64,000 nucleotides of DNA from contig NZ_FMXT01000001.1 in NCBI RefSeq assembly GCF_900104335.1, forward strand, positions 248,001-312,000, in the 5' to 3' direction. The notes beneath the pieces were generated by a model that saw only the letters and a list, made by a program, of their open reading frames with translations, made no database searches and was not told where the DNA came from. The first letter of the stretch is position 1; every line of letters starts with the position of its first letter. The position numbers and the translations under genes are program-made. Positions 34,212 through 43,261 of this stretch are shown piece after piece. Source of the DNA: Pseudobutyrivibrio sp. YE44. Its GTDB lineage: Bacteria > Bacillota > Clostridia > Lachnospirales > Lachnospiraceae.

Positions 34212-36110
34212 ATGATTGTATACGATGGCTTAAAAAGCGAATTCTTAAAAAGCTGTGAGAGCGATTCTATTGCTATAGAGATTGAGGAGAATATTCTTTC
34301 AAAATTGGGCAGACATACTCCTAAATCTGAGTTTCGTTCTTGGGAAAACTCGTTGAACTATATGTATAAGGTCTTGAATGACAATGAGATTCCAAATGAC
34401 GTAGGAATAGCCATAGAATTCAACATACCTCAGACATCAAAGCGAGTGGATTTTATTATTTCAGGATTTGACAGTTCTAATGAACCTAATATGGTCATTG
34501 TTGAGCTTAAGCAGTGGGAGGGACTGAAAGCTCTTGACGGTGTAGATGCATTAGTTGAAACATATACAGGAGGTGCAGTTCGCAAGGTTGTACATCCATC
34601 TTATCAGGCTTGGAGTTATGCTCAGCTTATTTTAGATTATAATGCTTCGGTTCAGGATAGAAGAGTAAAGCTTCATCCATGCGCTTGTTTGCATAATTAT
34701 ATAAGACATGATAATGATCCTTTAGATTCAAAACAGTATAAAGATTACCTTGATGAGGCACCTGCATTTACAAAGGGACATGCATCAGATTTAAGAAAAT
34801 TTATAAAGAAATCTATTATCTATGGTGATAAGAAGGAAGTTCTTTACCTTGTGGATCACGGCAAGATTCGTCCGTCCAAAAGTTTACAAAATGCAATCGC
34901 TTCAATGCTTAAGGGTAACCGAGAGTTCATAATGATAGATGAGCAGAAAGTTGCCTATGAAGAAATATTGAGACTGTCGTTGCAGTGCCAAAAGGATTAT
35001 AAGAAACGCACGGTTATAGTTACAGGCGGACCAGGAACGGGAAAGTCAGTTATAGCTGTTAATCTGTTGGCAGAACTAACTGCTAGGGATCAAATGGTTC
35101 AGTATGTTTCAAAGAATAGTGCACCTCGACAGGTCTATCTAAAAAAGCTCAAAGGTATAATGCGAAAGAGTAGTGTAGATAATATGTTCAAAGGGTCAGG
35201 AACATATACTGAGACTGGGTTAAATGTTGCGCATACGCTACTTGTAGATGAGGCTCATCGTTTAAATGAAAAATCTGGTATGTTTCATAATCGTGGGGAA
35301 AACCAGATTAAAGAAATCATTCATTCATCTTTTTGCAGTGTATTTTTTATTGATGAAAGCCAAAGAGTAACAATGGATGACATAGGTTCTGTTGAAGAAA
35401 TTGAAAAGTGGGCAAAGGAAGAAGAGTCTGAACTCTTTTATCTGGAATTACAGTCGCAGTTTAGATGCAATGGCTCTGATGGATATCTTGCTTGGCTTGA
35501 TGATGTATTGGATATCAGAGAAACTGCTAATTATGATCTTGAGGGAATAGATTATGATATAAGAGTATTCGATTCTCCTGTGGAAATGTGGGATACGGTC
35601 AATGAAAAGAATAAACTAGCAAATCGTGCGCGCGTTCTTGCAGGATATTGTTGGGAGTGGCTGAAGTCTGAGCAAAATAACACTAATTATCATGATATCA
35701 AAATTGGCGATTTTGAAATGAGCTGGAACCTTGGCAGTGGAGAACCATTTGCTGTAAGCGAAACATCGATTAATGAGGTTGGTTGTATCCATACGTCCCA
35801 GGGACTTGAGTTTGATTACGTGGGAGTCATTATTGGTGATGATATGAGGTACGAAAATGGAAAAGTTGTAACTGATTTCACGCGAAGAGCGAAAACAGAT
35901 CAGTCCCTAAAGGGAATAAAAAAGCTATATAAAGAGAACCCGGAGCTTGCTAAAAGAAGAGCAGATGAGATTATTAAGAATACTTATCGAACCCTTCTGA
36001 CGAGAGGGATGAAAGGATGCTATATTTATTGCACCGACAAAAATATGGAAGAATATTTGAAGAAAAGATTGGAGACTTGCAATGACAGAAAAAACTATAC
36101 AGCGAATTAG
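34212..36110 (+). CDS. DUF2075-type SF1 helicase with N-terminal PD-(D/E)XK nuclease
   Basis: 632 residues. Residues ~78-103 (RVDFIISGFDSSNE...MVIVELKQW) supply a D...ExK nuclease core. The motor follows: Walker A TGGPGTGKSVIAV (~271-284), Walker B LLVDEAHRL (~345-353), VFFIDESQRV (~378-387), QSQFRCNGSDGY (~416-427), motif V HTSQGLEFDYVGVII (~528-542) and motif VI RTLLTRGMKGCYIY (~593-606). DUF2075 (Schlafen-group-like) motors are frequent in antiviral islands. The next gene overlaps its 3' end by 29 nt. It is followed by two MazG-like pyrophosphatases and an HNH nuclease in one operon, suggesting a nuclease plus nucleotide-removal defence. Role inferred. Confidence 0.8.
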   Translation: MIVYDGLKSEFLKSCESDSIAIEIEENILSKLGRHTPKSEFRSWENSLNYMYKVLNDNEIPNDVGIAIEFNIPQTSKRVDFIISGFDSSNEPNMVIVELKQWEGLKALDGVDALVETYTGGAVRKVVHPSYQAWSYAQLILDYNASVQDRRVKLHPCACLHNYIRHDNDPLDSKQYKDYLDEAPAFTKGHASDLRKFIKKSIIYGDKKEVLYLVDHGKIRPSKSLQNAIASMLKGNREFIMIDEQKVAYEEILRLSLQCQKDYKKRTVIVTGGPGTGKSVIAVNLLAELTARDQMVQYVSKNSAPRQVYLKKLKGIMRKSSVDNMFKGSGTYTETGLNVAHTLLVDEAHRLNEKSGMFHNRGENQIKEIIHSSFCSVFFIDESQRVTMDDIGSVEEIEKWAKEEESELFYLELQSQFRCNGSDGYLAWLDDVLDIRETANYDLEGIDYDIRVFDSPVEMWDTVNEKNKLANRARVLAGYCWEWLKSEQNNTNYHDIKIGDFEMSWNLGSGEPFAVSETSINEVGCIHTSQGLEFDYVGVIIGDDMRYENGKVVTDFTRRAKTDQSLKGIKKLYKENPELAKRRADEIIKNTYRTLLTRGMKGCYIYCTDKNMEEYLKKRLETCNDRKNYTAN

Positions 36111-36402
36111 AAAATTTACTGAAGATAGAGACTGGGATCAATTTCATTCACCAGTAAATCTTGCAAAGTCTATTGTCATTGAAGCAGCGGAATTACTTGA
36201 GTGTTTCCAGTGGGATAATGATAATTTTGACGAGGAGCATGTAAAGGAAGAACTAGCAGATGTTATGGTCTATTGTCAGAACTTGGCTGATAAGCTTGGT
36301 GTTAATCCTGACGAGATTATCAATAAAAAAATGGACCAGAATGAAGCAAAGTATCCTGTTGAAAAAGCAAAAGGTAGCAGCGCTAAGTATAATGAACTAT
36401 AA
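36082..36402 (+). CDS. MazG-like nucleotide pyrophosphohydrolase
   Basis: 106 residues of the RS21-C6/MazG-like helical fold: SPVNLAKSIVIEAAELLECFQW (~20-41) and EELADVMVYCQNLADKLG (~54-71) provide the ExxE...ExxD metal-binding acids. Such enzymes hydrolyse (d)NTPs to monophosphates and pyrophosphate. It starts 29 nt inside the DUF2075 gene with a GGAG site, so translation is coupled. Substrate unknown. Confidence 0.85.
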   Translation: MTEKTIQRIRKFTEDRDWDQFHSPVNLAKSIVIEAAELLECFQWDNDNFDEEHVKEELADVMVYCQNLADKLGVNPDEIINKKMDQNEAKYPVEKAKGSSAKYNEL

Positions 36403-36418
36403 GCTCTATGGGGGGAAT

Positions 36419-36718
36419 ATGGCAAAACTAGTACGAGACAAGATACCAGAGATAATAAAAGCAGATGGTAAAACACCTGTTACCAGAATACTTGATGAGG
36501 CTGAATATCTGGAAGAGCTGGATAAAAAGCTAAACGAAGAAGTGGCTGAGTATCAGGCAGATAAATCAATTGAAGAGATGGCTGATGTTTTAGAAGTGCT
36601 ATTTGCAATATGTGAAGCTAGGGGACATAGCATAGATGAGCTGATGGCAGTGAAACAGAAAAAGCAGGATGCTCGCGGGGCATTTAAAGAGCGCATTTAT
36701 TGGGAAGGAAATAAGTAA
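36419..36718 (+). CDS. Second MazG-like (PRA-PH-type) pyrophosphohydrolase
   Basis: 99 residues beginning MAKLVRDKIPEII, the typical start of the phosphoribosyl-ATP pyrophosphohydrolase-like MazG family. KKLNEEVAEYQADKSIEEMADVLEVLFAI (~40-68) gives the EExxE...ExxD metal site. It lies 16 nt after the first MazG-like gene and overlaps the HNH gene start by one base. Two different pyrophosphohydrolases side by side are unusual for a housekeeping role. Confidence 0.85.
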   Translation: MAKLVRDKIPEIIKADGKTPVTRILDEAEYLEELDKKLNEEVAEYQADKSIEEMADVLEVLFAICEARGHSIDELMAVKQKKQDARGAFKERIYWEGNK

Positions 36719-37881
36719 TGGGGATTGAGTATTTGGATGGACAGAACCATTTAAATATTGATGTGCAATACTATAACGGGTTGGATATTGCAGGATTTTC
36801 ACAGATGCTGAAAGACCCATCCTATTGCTATAAATTCTATTGGCTTGAAGCAATCGTCAAGCTGATTTCCAGAAATGTTAAACAAACTTCATACAATGAT
36901 ATTATCGACGAGATGATATGTAATGCCTGGTATACGGTGCTGGAATTCCATGTTCATCTCAGTGGTATTATGCTGGGAGAAGCACGAGATGGTTTGGAAA
37001 GAGCTGTGCTCACACTACAGGCGAAAAGTGGACTGAGAGCAGATGCATCTCCAGAACAAATCAGAAATGAGATTCGTAATTACGAAGCTGATTTGAAACC
37101 ATATAAGGATCAGCTGACAAAGAATGTTCCTTATAGAGCACTGGCTGGTTTCTTTGATAATGAAAAAGGAACTGTTAACTGGGGCAGAACAGGTGCAGTA
37201 ATGGACTATGCGCAAGCACTAAATGTCAGCAGACCACTGCCTTATGTTTTTGGTAAATCTACAGGACTTAATAGAGAAATTTACTTTAACGATGCATGGA
37301 TTCAAATGATTCAAGACAATACTGTTTCTATTCTTGGGTGGATTCAGTTTGAAAAAGTGAAATGGCTACAGAGCAATAATCCAGAAGTGCCAAGTTTGGT
37401 TTATAAGCTTGCACCTATGGATGATAGGATGCGCAAGCTGAATCATGTACGTGACTTGTGGGAATGCATTCTGGAATTGCAACAGATAATTGATGTATTT
37501 AAGGATACTCCAATAGAGAGAGGCAAGTATGATATAGACCATTTTATTCCATGGTCATTTGTGATGAATGATGAACTGTGGAATTTGATGCCTATGGATT
37601 CAAGCTTGAACAGTTCAAAGAGTAACAAGCTTCCAAAGTGGGATACATATTTTGGTAAGTATGCAAATAATCAATTCATTTTGTATGGCATGATAAATGA
37701 TGATAGCAAACCTCAGATACACAAGAAGTTCGAGTCTTGCTTTAAGGATAATCTGCATTCTATCTGGGGCGGTGAACTTTACCAGAAGGGTAAGACTAAG
37801 GATGAGTTTTGTAACTTGTTAAAGAAGAATATGGCGCCTGTATATGATAGTGCGATGAGACAGGGATATCAGGTGTGGTGA
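36718..37881 (+). CDS. HNH endonuclease
   Basis: 387 residues, starting in the TAATG overlap with the preceding gene. The C-terminal part holds an HNH motif: YDIDHFIPWSF (~271-281), ELWNLMPMDSSLNSSKSNKLP (~286-306). The N-terminal ~260 residues are helical and not recognised; they may bind DNA or a partner. As the last gene of the DUF2075-MazG operon it could be the DNA-cleaving effector or target-recognition part. No methyltransferase lies nearby, so it is not an ordinary restriction pair. Confidence 0.8.
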   Translation: MGIEYLDGQNHLNIDVQYYNGLDIAGFSQMLKDPSYCYKFYWLEAIVKLISRNVKQTSYNDIIDEMICNAWYTVLEFHVHLSGIMLGEARDGLERAVLTLQAKSGLRADASPEQIRNEIRNYEADLKPYKDQLTKNVPYRALAGFFDNEKGTVNWGRTGAVMDYAQALNVSRPLPYVFGKSTGLNREIYFNDAWIQMIQDNTVSILGWIQFEKVKWLQSNNPEVPSLVYKLAPMDDRMRKLNHVRDLWECILELQQIIDVFKDTPIERGKYDIDHFIPWSFVMNDELWNLMPMDSSLNSSKSNKLPKWDTYFGKYANNQFILYGMINDDSKPQIHKKFESCFKDNLHSIWGGELYQKGKTKDEFCNLLKKNMAPVYDSAMRQGYQVW

Positions 37882-38246
37882 ATTAGTGGGATCTTATTTG
37901 TAATGTACTTTAGAGATAATATGAAAACACTTTTACGGTTATAGTCCTGGAGTTATACCGAAGATTATATGATATTATCATCCTAGATTTGTCTTTTTAT
38001 TTTATCTGTGATATAAAGAGATAGTAACTTAATAATAGCAGGGCATAGTCTTATAAATTGAAAACATTGTTTTCGTATGTTTATTCTGGTTTATGAAAGT
38101 GAACCCTTGTAAACATGATAAAACAAAGAATTAAATTTATTTTACCTTGCCTAACACGGGCAATACGTTTACGGAAATGTATTGTTATTTGTGTTAGGTA
38201 TTTTTATGTCCTTCTTTAACAACATTCATTCTAAGGAGGATAAAAA
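37882..38246. other. 365-nt intergenic region
   Basis: No open frame of note. It holds AT-rich DNA with several weak promoter-like stretches and, near its right end, the hairpin at 38150-38205. Confidence 0.5.
38150..38205 (+). terminator. Hairpin with T-tail ahead of the RNase III gene
   Basis: CCTAACAC / GTGTTAGG encloses CAATAC / GTATTG, followed by TATTTTTA. It lies 42 nt before the RNase III start, so it is either an upstream terminator or an attenuator in that gene's leader. Confidence 0.6.
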
Positions 38247-39344
38247 ATGAATTTAGAACAGATGAAAGTAGTCGAAATGATTATTGGCTACAAATTTAAG
38301 GAGAGAAGTCTTTTACAGCAGGCATTTGTGCGCAAGTCTTACGGGGTTGAACATGATTGCGCTCATAATGAAATTCTAGAATTTATAGGTGATAAAGTTT
38401 TAGATCTTGCCGTAATCCAGTTACTAGTAGAAGAGCACTGTAGTATGACTATGGGCTGGCAGTATCAGCAGCAAAGAATGTGGCAATCAGTTGTAAAAAC
38501 TAATGAGCCTAACGTATTACATTCCAATAAGACAGAAGGTGAATTGACTGAAATCAAAAAAGCTTTGGTACAGCGTAAAAACTTGGCACGACGAATTGAT
38601 GAATTAGATTTGATAAAGTTCATTACAATAAGTCAAAGTGATTTTGATAATCGTGTTCATGAAAATGCTTCTACTAAAGAGGATTTGTTTGAGGCAATTC
38701 TTGGTGCGGTTGCAATTGATTGTAGTTGGGATATGAAAGTGTTAAAGCGAGTAGTAGATCAAATGCTTCAGCCAAATTTGCGCGAAGAAGACGATAACTA
38801 TATCCAAGAGCTTCAGGAATGGTCACAAAAGAAATATGGTACTTTACCTGTTTATATCATTAAGACGTATAATACAGCGCACTGGTACCGTTCTGATTAT
38901 ATCTATGATATGAGCAGACACTATCGTATTAATGCCAATCCAGGATACATTGCATATTTGAATATAAGAGGAGTACAAGAAACTATACTAGGTTTTGGTA
39001 ATACTCAAAGCGAAGCCAGACAAGATGCAGCAAGATATGCTCTAATAGTTTTAGAGCGTAGAAACTTGATGATAAGTGTGAAAGATGAAATAGATGAACC
39101 AAGTCTTGAACTAGCAATTAATCAGCTAGAAACATTATCACGTAGAGGATATTTTTCTCTTCCAGAATATGTTTTTGAGGAAACTCACGACGAAAATGGT
39201 AATCCAATATGGCATGTAGAGTGTCATATTGAAGAGATGGAATACTATTATTACGCAGATTCTTCTTCTAAGAAAAAAGCTAAGAAAGAAGCAGCATTTG
39301 ATATGCTCACCTACGTTTTAACTAACTATGAGAAGGAGGATTAA
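38247..39344 (+). CDS. Accessory RNase III with two dsRNA-binding domains
   Basis: 365 residues, against ~230 for housekeeping RNase III. The nuclease domain shows NEILEFIGDKVLDLAV (~38-53), the family signature, and STKEDLFEAILGAVAID (~142-158), which carries the second pair of acidic residues, so it looks active. Two dsRNA-binding folds follow: ~190-265 (QEWSQKKYGTLPVYII ... TQSEARQDAARYALIVL) and ~284-362 (SLELAINQLETLSRRGYFSLP ... SKKKAKKEAAFDMLT). The stop is 4 nt before the zinc-ribbon nuclease gene. A dsRNA-cleaving enzyme coupled to a DNA-nuclease-like partner suggests defence. Role inferred. Confidence 0.85.
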   Translation: MNLEQMKVVEMIIGYKFKERSLLQQAFVRKSYGVEHDCAHNEILEFIGDKVLDLAVIQLLVEEHCSMTMGWQYQQQRMWQSVVKTNEPNVLHSNKTEGELTEIKKALVQRKNLARRIDELDLIKFITISQSDFDNRVHENASTKEDLFEAILGAVAIDCSWDMKVLKRVVDQMLQPNLREEDDNYIQELQEWSQKKYGTLPVYIIKTYNTAHWYRSDYIYDMSRHYRINANPGYIAYLNIRGVQETILGFGNTQSEARQDAARYALIVLERRNLMISVKDEIDEPSLELAINQLETLSRRGYFSLPEYVFEETHDENGNPIWHVECHIEEMEYYYYADSSSKKKAKKEAAFDMLTYVLTNYEKED

Positions 39345-39348
39345 TCTG

Positions 39349-41316
39349 ATGGTTGAGAAAATTAATGTATTTGAAATACCGGAGTTAGTTAATCTTCTTG
39401 ATAATGAAGAAAATGAGTCCAATGGCATCGATGCTATGAATTTATTTGTAAATTCTGGCAAAATCGTAAATTGGAAATGTCCTAATGGACATACTTTCAA
39501 AGAAAAAGTAGGTGTAATATACAAAAGAAAACATAAATGTTTCTATTGCACTGGAAGACTTATATGGTCTGGTGAAAATGACTTACAAAAACTACATCCT
39601 GACCTTGCTAAGGAATTTGATGTCGAAAAGAATGGTATTACCCCTGATAAAGTATCACCTAGAGATACGAAACCATATTGGTGGACATGTGAAAAGAAAC
39701 ATCCAAGTTTTCAAAGAAGCATAACGCACCGTGTTAACAGAGAATCAGAATGTCCATATTGTGCTGGACGCCTGCCAATACCCAATGAAAATGACTTGGC
39801 AACTCTTTTTCCAGATATCGCAAAAGAATTTGACAAAGAAAAAAATGGGATTTCTCCCAGTGAGGTTCTTGCGTTTACGTACAGACCATACTGGTGGACG
39901 TGTCCCAAAGGTCATTCATATAGGAGAAAGGTAGCGCTAAGAACTAAATTTCATAAACCTAATGATTGTCCTAAGTGTGCGAAGGCAAGTTGCACATCCT
40001 TTCCAGAACAAGCTATTTTTTATTATGCTAAGAAATGCTTTCCAGATGCAATTAATAGGTATAAAGATCCTTTTGAAAATGGAATGGAGTTGGATATATA
40101 CATTCCTTCTTATAGGATGGGAATAGAATATGATGGAATTGCATATCACAATGATGAAGAACAACATGATCGTGAGCGTAGAAAGTATGCTGCGTGTAGA
40201 GAGCTTGGAATAAGGCTAGTTAGAATAAAAGAATCTGAGGATAGCTGGATTGATACGGCAGATGAATTATTCTACACAAAAAAGAGGATGAAAGATGAAG
40301 AAATCACCGCTTTTTTGAGTTTTATGTTTAGTAAGCTTTTTGCATTAAGCATGCATACTTTTGACTGTAAGGATAAAAGAGAGTCCTATTTAAATCATTT
40401 CTTGGGATTTCCTACCGATTTTAACATCAAAAGAGATAGGCCAGAAATACTGGAGTATTTAGTAGATGTGGATAACTCGTTTGGCGCATTGTATCCAGAA
40501 TTAGCTTCTATGTGGGATGAAGATGAAAATAAAGATGTGACTCCGTTTATGTTTACACCAGGCTCTAATTACCCAGCAATATGGAAATGTCCTAAGTGTG
40601 GAGATACTTGGAATGCCCCCATAGCAGGTATTGTATCTAGAAAACCTAATTGTTGTAGAACTTGTTCTATGAAGAATAATGGAGTCACTCTTCGTAAGCG
40701 CAATATAGCAAAATATGGAAGTCTTGCTGAGAGAAGCGAATTGTTACTGAAACAGTGGGATAATGAAGAAAATGGTGATTTATCTCCTTATAAAATACCA
40801 TTAAATTATAAATATAAAGTTGCATGGAAGTGCGACGTTTGCGGATATAAATGGTCAAGTTCTCCAAATTCAAGAGTTAGAACCAAGGAAGAGGGCATAT
40901 CTGGATGTCCTCATTGCGCCGGTAGAGTAGCAATGCCAGGAGTAGATGATTTTGAAACTCTTCACAAAGATTTGGCTAAAGAATGGGATAAGGAGAGAAA
41001 TAAAGGAGTATTACCTTCTCAGATTAAACCATATTCCAATAAGAAATATTATTGGATTTGTCCTAAATGCAAAAAATCATATCCTGCATTTCCAGGGAAT
41101 AGAATTGGTGGTTCGGGTTGTCCAGACTGCGCTCGCATTAAGGTTGGAATCGCCAATTCTAAATTGGTAGGTCAATTTGATGAAGCTGGAACTTTAATTA
41201 ATACCTATCAAGGATTACATGAAGCTGCTAGAGCTATGCAATGTGTTCCTAATTCAATTTTTCAAGCGGTGAAATATAATAGGAAATCAAAAGGATACTA
41301 CTGGAGATATATTTAA
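39349..41316 (+). CDS. Zinc-ribbon array protein with VSR-like nuclease and NUMOD1-like tail
   Basis: 655 residues from the ATG at 39349 (GGAGG upstream); an in-frame ATG at 39328 sits on the ribosome site. Three treble-clef/zinc-ribbon units (WKCPNGH...CFYC, WTCEKKH...CPYC, WTCPKGH...CPKC) occupy ~40-210. Next is a VSR/PD-(D/E)XK-like nuclease: SFPEQAIFYY, GMELDIYIP, MGIEYDGIAYH, RLVRIKE (~213-293). At least three more zinc ribbons follow (~405-600). The last 50 residues (VGQFDEAGTLINTYQGLHEAARAM) resemble NUMOD1 DNA-binding tails of homing endonucleases. It is paired with the RNase III gene. Confidence 0.8.
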   Translation: MVEKINVFEIPELVNLLDNEENESNGIDAMNLFVNSGKIVNWKCPNGHTFKEKVGVIYKRKHKCFYCTGRLIWSGENDLQKLHPDLAKEFDVEKNGITPDKVSPRDTKPYWWTCEKKHPSFQRSITHRVNRESECPYCAGRLPIPNENDLATLFPDIAKEFDKEKNGISPSEVLAFTYRPYWWTCPKGHSYRRKVALRTKFHKPNDCPKCAKASCTSFPEQAIFYYAKKCFPDAINRYKDPFENGMELDIYIPSYRMGIEYDGIAYHNDEEQHDRERRKYAACRELGIRLVRIKESEDSWIDTADELFYTKKRMKDEEITAFLSFMFSKLFALSMHTFDCKDKRESYLNHFLGFPTDFNIKRDRPEILEYLVDVDNSFGALYPELASMWDEDENKDVTPFMFTPGSNYPAIWKCPKCGDTWNAPIAGIVSRKPNCCRTCSMKNNGVTLRKRNIAKYGSLAERSELLLKQWDNEENGDLSPYKIPLNYKYKVAWKCDVCGYKWSSSPNSRVRTKEEGISGCPHCAGRVAMPGVDDFETLHKDLAKEWDKERNKGVLPSQIKPYSNKKYYWICPKCKKSYPAFPGNRIGGSGCPDCARIKVGIANSKLVGQFDEAGTLINTYQGLHEAARAMQCVPNSIFQAVKYNRKSKGYYWRYI

Positions 41317-41756
41317 ATATCGTTAGTATTTCAGAATAAACATGTAGAAAAGAAATATAACGTTTTAAGTGTAAGAAGACTGCAAAGTAGAGAACTACTT
41401 TTGCAGTCTTCTTTTTTCTAATAATATGACGTTTTTTATATTGATTGCATATACTTTAGTTCGGCCAAGAGAAAAAATATGTCTAAATTGCTTAAACTTT
41501 ATTTTGTGGTTAGTCAATCTGTTGACTACTAGATGTTGTGGTGATAGTATCGAATTATCAACATAATAGTTACTTGGTAGAGAAAGAGGCTGCATTATAA
41601 ATATTGTATATTTACCAAGTTAAATTTTTTTGAACGGTCATATTCCTAAAAGAAGAGAGGTGATGAATGATAGTGACATTGGAATGATTATGAGAAGTAT
41701 ATTTGATAAGTAACATATTTTATTTGATTTAAAAATTTAAATTAGAAAGGGAAAAA
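41317..41756. other. 440-nt intergenic region
   Basis: Holds a strong terminator (41374-41418). Near the right end is a 16-codon frame with a good site (41663-41713, MNDSDIGMIMRSIFDK), which may be a leader peptide or chance. Confidence 0.5.
41374..41418 (+). terminator. Strong terminator after the zinc-ribbon nuclease gene
   Basis: A 17-18-base arm pair (AGAAGACTGCAAAGTAG / CTACTTTTGCAGTCTTCT, 4-nt loop) is followed by six T. Confidence 0.9.
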
Positions 41757-42365
41757 ATGAATATATTAGATACTACTTCGGAAGAACTGATAAAGATATT
41801 GAGTAATGGCTATAAAGGAGATGATTACATTATTACATCTGAGGATGTAAAGTTACCAATCTATATAGAAAACAATCTTGTAAAAGAATTCAAAAAGTTA
41901 GATGATGCTGGTTTATTGAATTTTGATGGGAAAATAGATATTACAGGTGGCTGGGAAGTATCATTACGTCCAACTATTTTTACATATTTTACCGATAAGG
42001 AGAATTACAGTGTGAATAACACAACCAGTATTAATAATTTTTACGCGAGTTGCACGGGAGTCCAGATTCAACAAGGAGTTGTAAACTCCTCGCAAGAGCA
42101 AACAGTCACACAGGGATTTGATTATGATGCAATTACAGATATTGTTTTACAGATTAAAAAGTATGATTCTCTATTCGATGCAGAATTTGGCAATGAAGCC
42201 GAAAACTTGAGAAAGAGCATTGTTGAATTAGAAGAACTTATAAAAAATAAAGAGAATCCTAGTCTAATAAAAAAGGCTTTAGGTGGCATTAAAGATATAG
42301 CTGTTGGTGTAGGAAAAGGCGTAATAACAACGGGTATTACATCATTAATTATAGGAGTATTATAA
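41757..42365 (+). CDS. Partner of the AbiTii protein, with glycine-rich membrane-like tail
   Basis: 202 residues. The N-terminal ~75 residues look like a small winged-helix or sensor part. NNFYASCTGVQIQQG at ~90-104 resembles a short motif in the next protein. The C-terminus (KALGGIKDIAVGVGKGVITTGITSLIIGVL) is a glycine-spaced hydrophobic segment that could insert in membranes. The next gene begins directly after its stop. A membrane-active or regulatory partner of AbiTii is possible; no named family. Confidence 0.65.
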   Translation: MNILDTTSEELIKILSNGYKGDDYIITSEDVKLPIYIENNLVKEFKKLDDAGLLNFDGKIDITGGWEVSLRPTIFTYFTDKENYSVNNTTSINNFYASCTGVQIQQGVVNSSQEQTVTQGFDYDAITDIVLQIKKYDSLFDAEFGNEAENLRKSIVELEELIKNKENPSLIKKALGGIKDIAVGVGKGVITTGITSLIIGVL

Positions 42366-42992
42366 ATGGCAGAAGGTATTTTTTTAGAATTACAAAGAGA
42401 TGCTTTAGACGATAATATTTCGTTAGAAATGTTATTACAAAAGGTTTATCTTGTTGCAAAGAAACTAAAATTAGATGAGCTCGAAAAGTGGGCGTGTCAA
42501 GAACTTGACGGTTATGACGACGTGAATAGTATTCCAGATTATAGACAAATTACAGGTGAAACAAAGGCTTGGAATCCACTTAGTGGCTGGATTCCAATAT
42601 TAGCAAAAAATCCAAAATCTACAGATGCACTTTCACATATGCCCCTTACAATACCAATTTCATCAATCATTGAATGTTATAAATCAAATGACGTATCTAT
42701 TGAATTTTCTTTAAGTAGTCAATTAACTGATTTACTAAATAAGGGGACGGGATATCCTACCCAATATTCATTTTTTGTATCAAAGAGTGAATTATACAGA
42801 ATAATTAGTACTGTAAGGAAAAAGATATTAGAGTGGTCAATAACACTAGAAGGAAATGAACTACTGAAAGAAGGTAAGAATTTTTCTGAAATAGAAAAAA
42901 CAATAGCTACACCGGTTCCAACAATAAATTATTATGAGAACAATTTTTACGACAGTGCAACTGACGTGAATTTTGTACAAGGTAAGTGTTAG
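42366..42992 (+). CDS. AbiTii-domain protein
   Basis: 208 residues. The N-terminal ~150 residues fit AbiTii: EGIFLELQRDALDDNISLEMLLQKVYLVAKKL, then WACQELDGYDDVNSIPDYRQI. AbiTii proteins are associated with abortive-infection and other defence genes; their action is not known. The C-terminus YYENNFYDSATDVNFVQG echoes the NNFY...VQIQQG motif of the preceding protein. The start codon follows the previous stop with no gap. A terminator ends the pair. Confidence 0.75.
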   Translation: MAEGIFLELQRDALDDNISLEMLLQKVYLVAKKLKLDELEKWACQELDGYDDVNSIPDYRQITGETKAWNPLSGWIPILAKNPKSTDALSHMPLTIPISSIIECYKSNDVSIEFSLSSQLTDLLNKGTGYPTQYSFFVSKSELYRIISTVRKKILEWSITLEGNELLKEGKNFSEIEKTIATPVPTINYYENNFYDSATDVNFVQGKC

Positions 42993-43037
42993 TAATAGAA
43001 ATTTGTTCAATTTAACATTTTAACAAAAAGATTTCAC

Positions 43038-43080
43038 AATACTGTCAGTTTAACTTGTTATTCTGACAGTATTATTTTTA
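43038..43080 (+). terminator. Rho-independent terminator after the AbiTii pair
   Basis: A perfect 11-bp stem (AATACTGTCAG / CTGACAGTATT) is followed by ATTTTTATA. Confidence 0.85.
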
Positions 43081-43141
43081 TATAATTAAACTATAGTTAA
43101 AATGATACTTTTGTAAGAATAGGGCTGAAGAGAACATAATT

Positions 43142-43261
43142 ATGAATAAAAACTTACAAAGAAAAATGCTTGAAGAAGTCTCAAAATACAATAGCTATCC
43201 AATAGATTACTTTATTGATGGGGAAACTAAAGGAACAGTTTTTTGTAATATTTCCAGGTAG
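43142..43261 (+). CDS. 39-aa frame upstream of the small EF-hand gene
   Basis: Begins MNKNLQRKMLEEVSKYNSYP and overlaps the next gene by 44 nt in another frame. No clear ribosome site (GAGAAC) and no family; it could be a leader or a broken 5' part of the next gene. Confidence 0.3.
   Translation: MNKNLQRKMLEEVSKYNSYPIDYFIDGETKGTVFCNISR

Noticed and set aside
36718-37881. HNH gene as a type II restriction enzyme
   Set aside because: No methyltransferase lies within 10 kb on either side, and the gene is translationally coupled to MazG-like genes instead.
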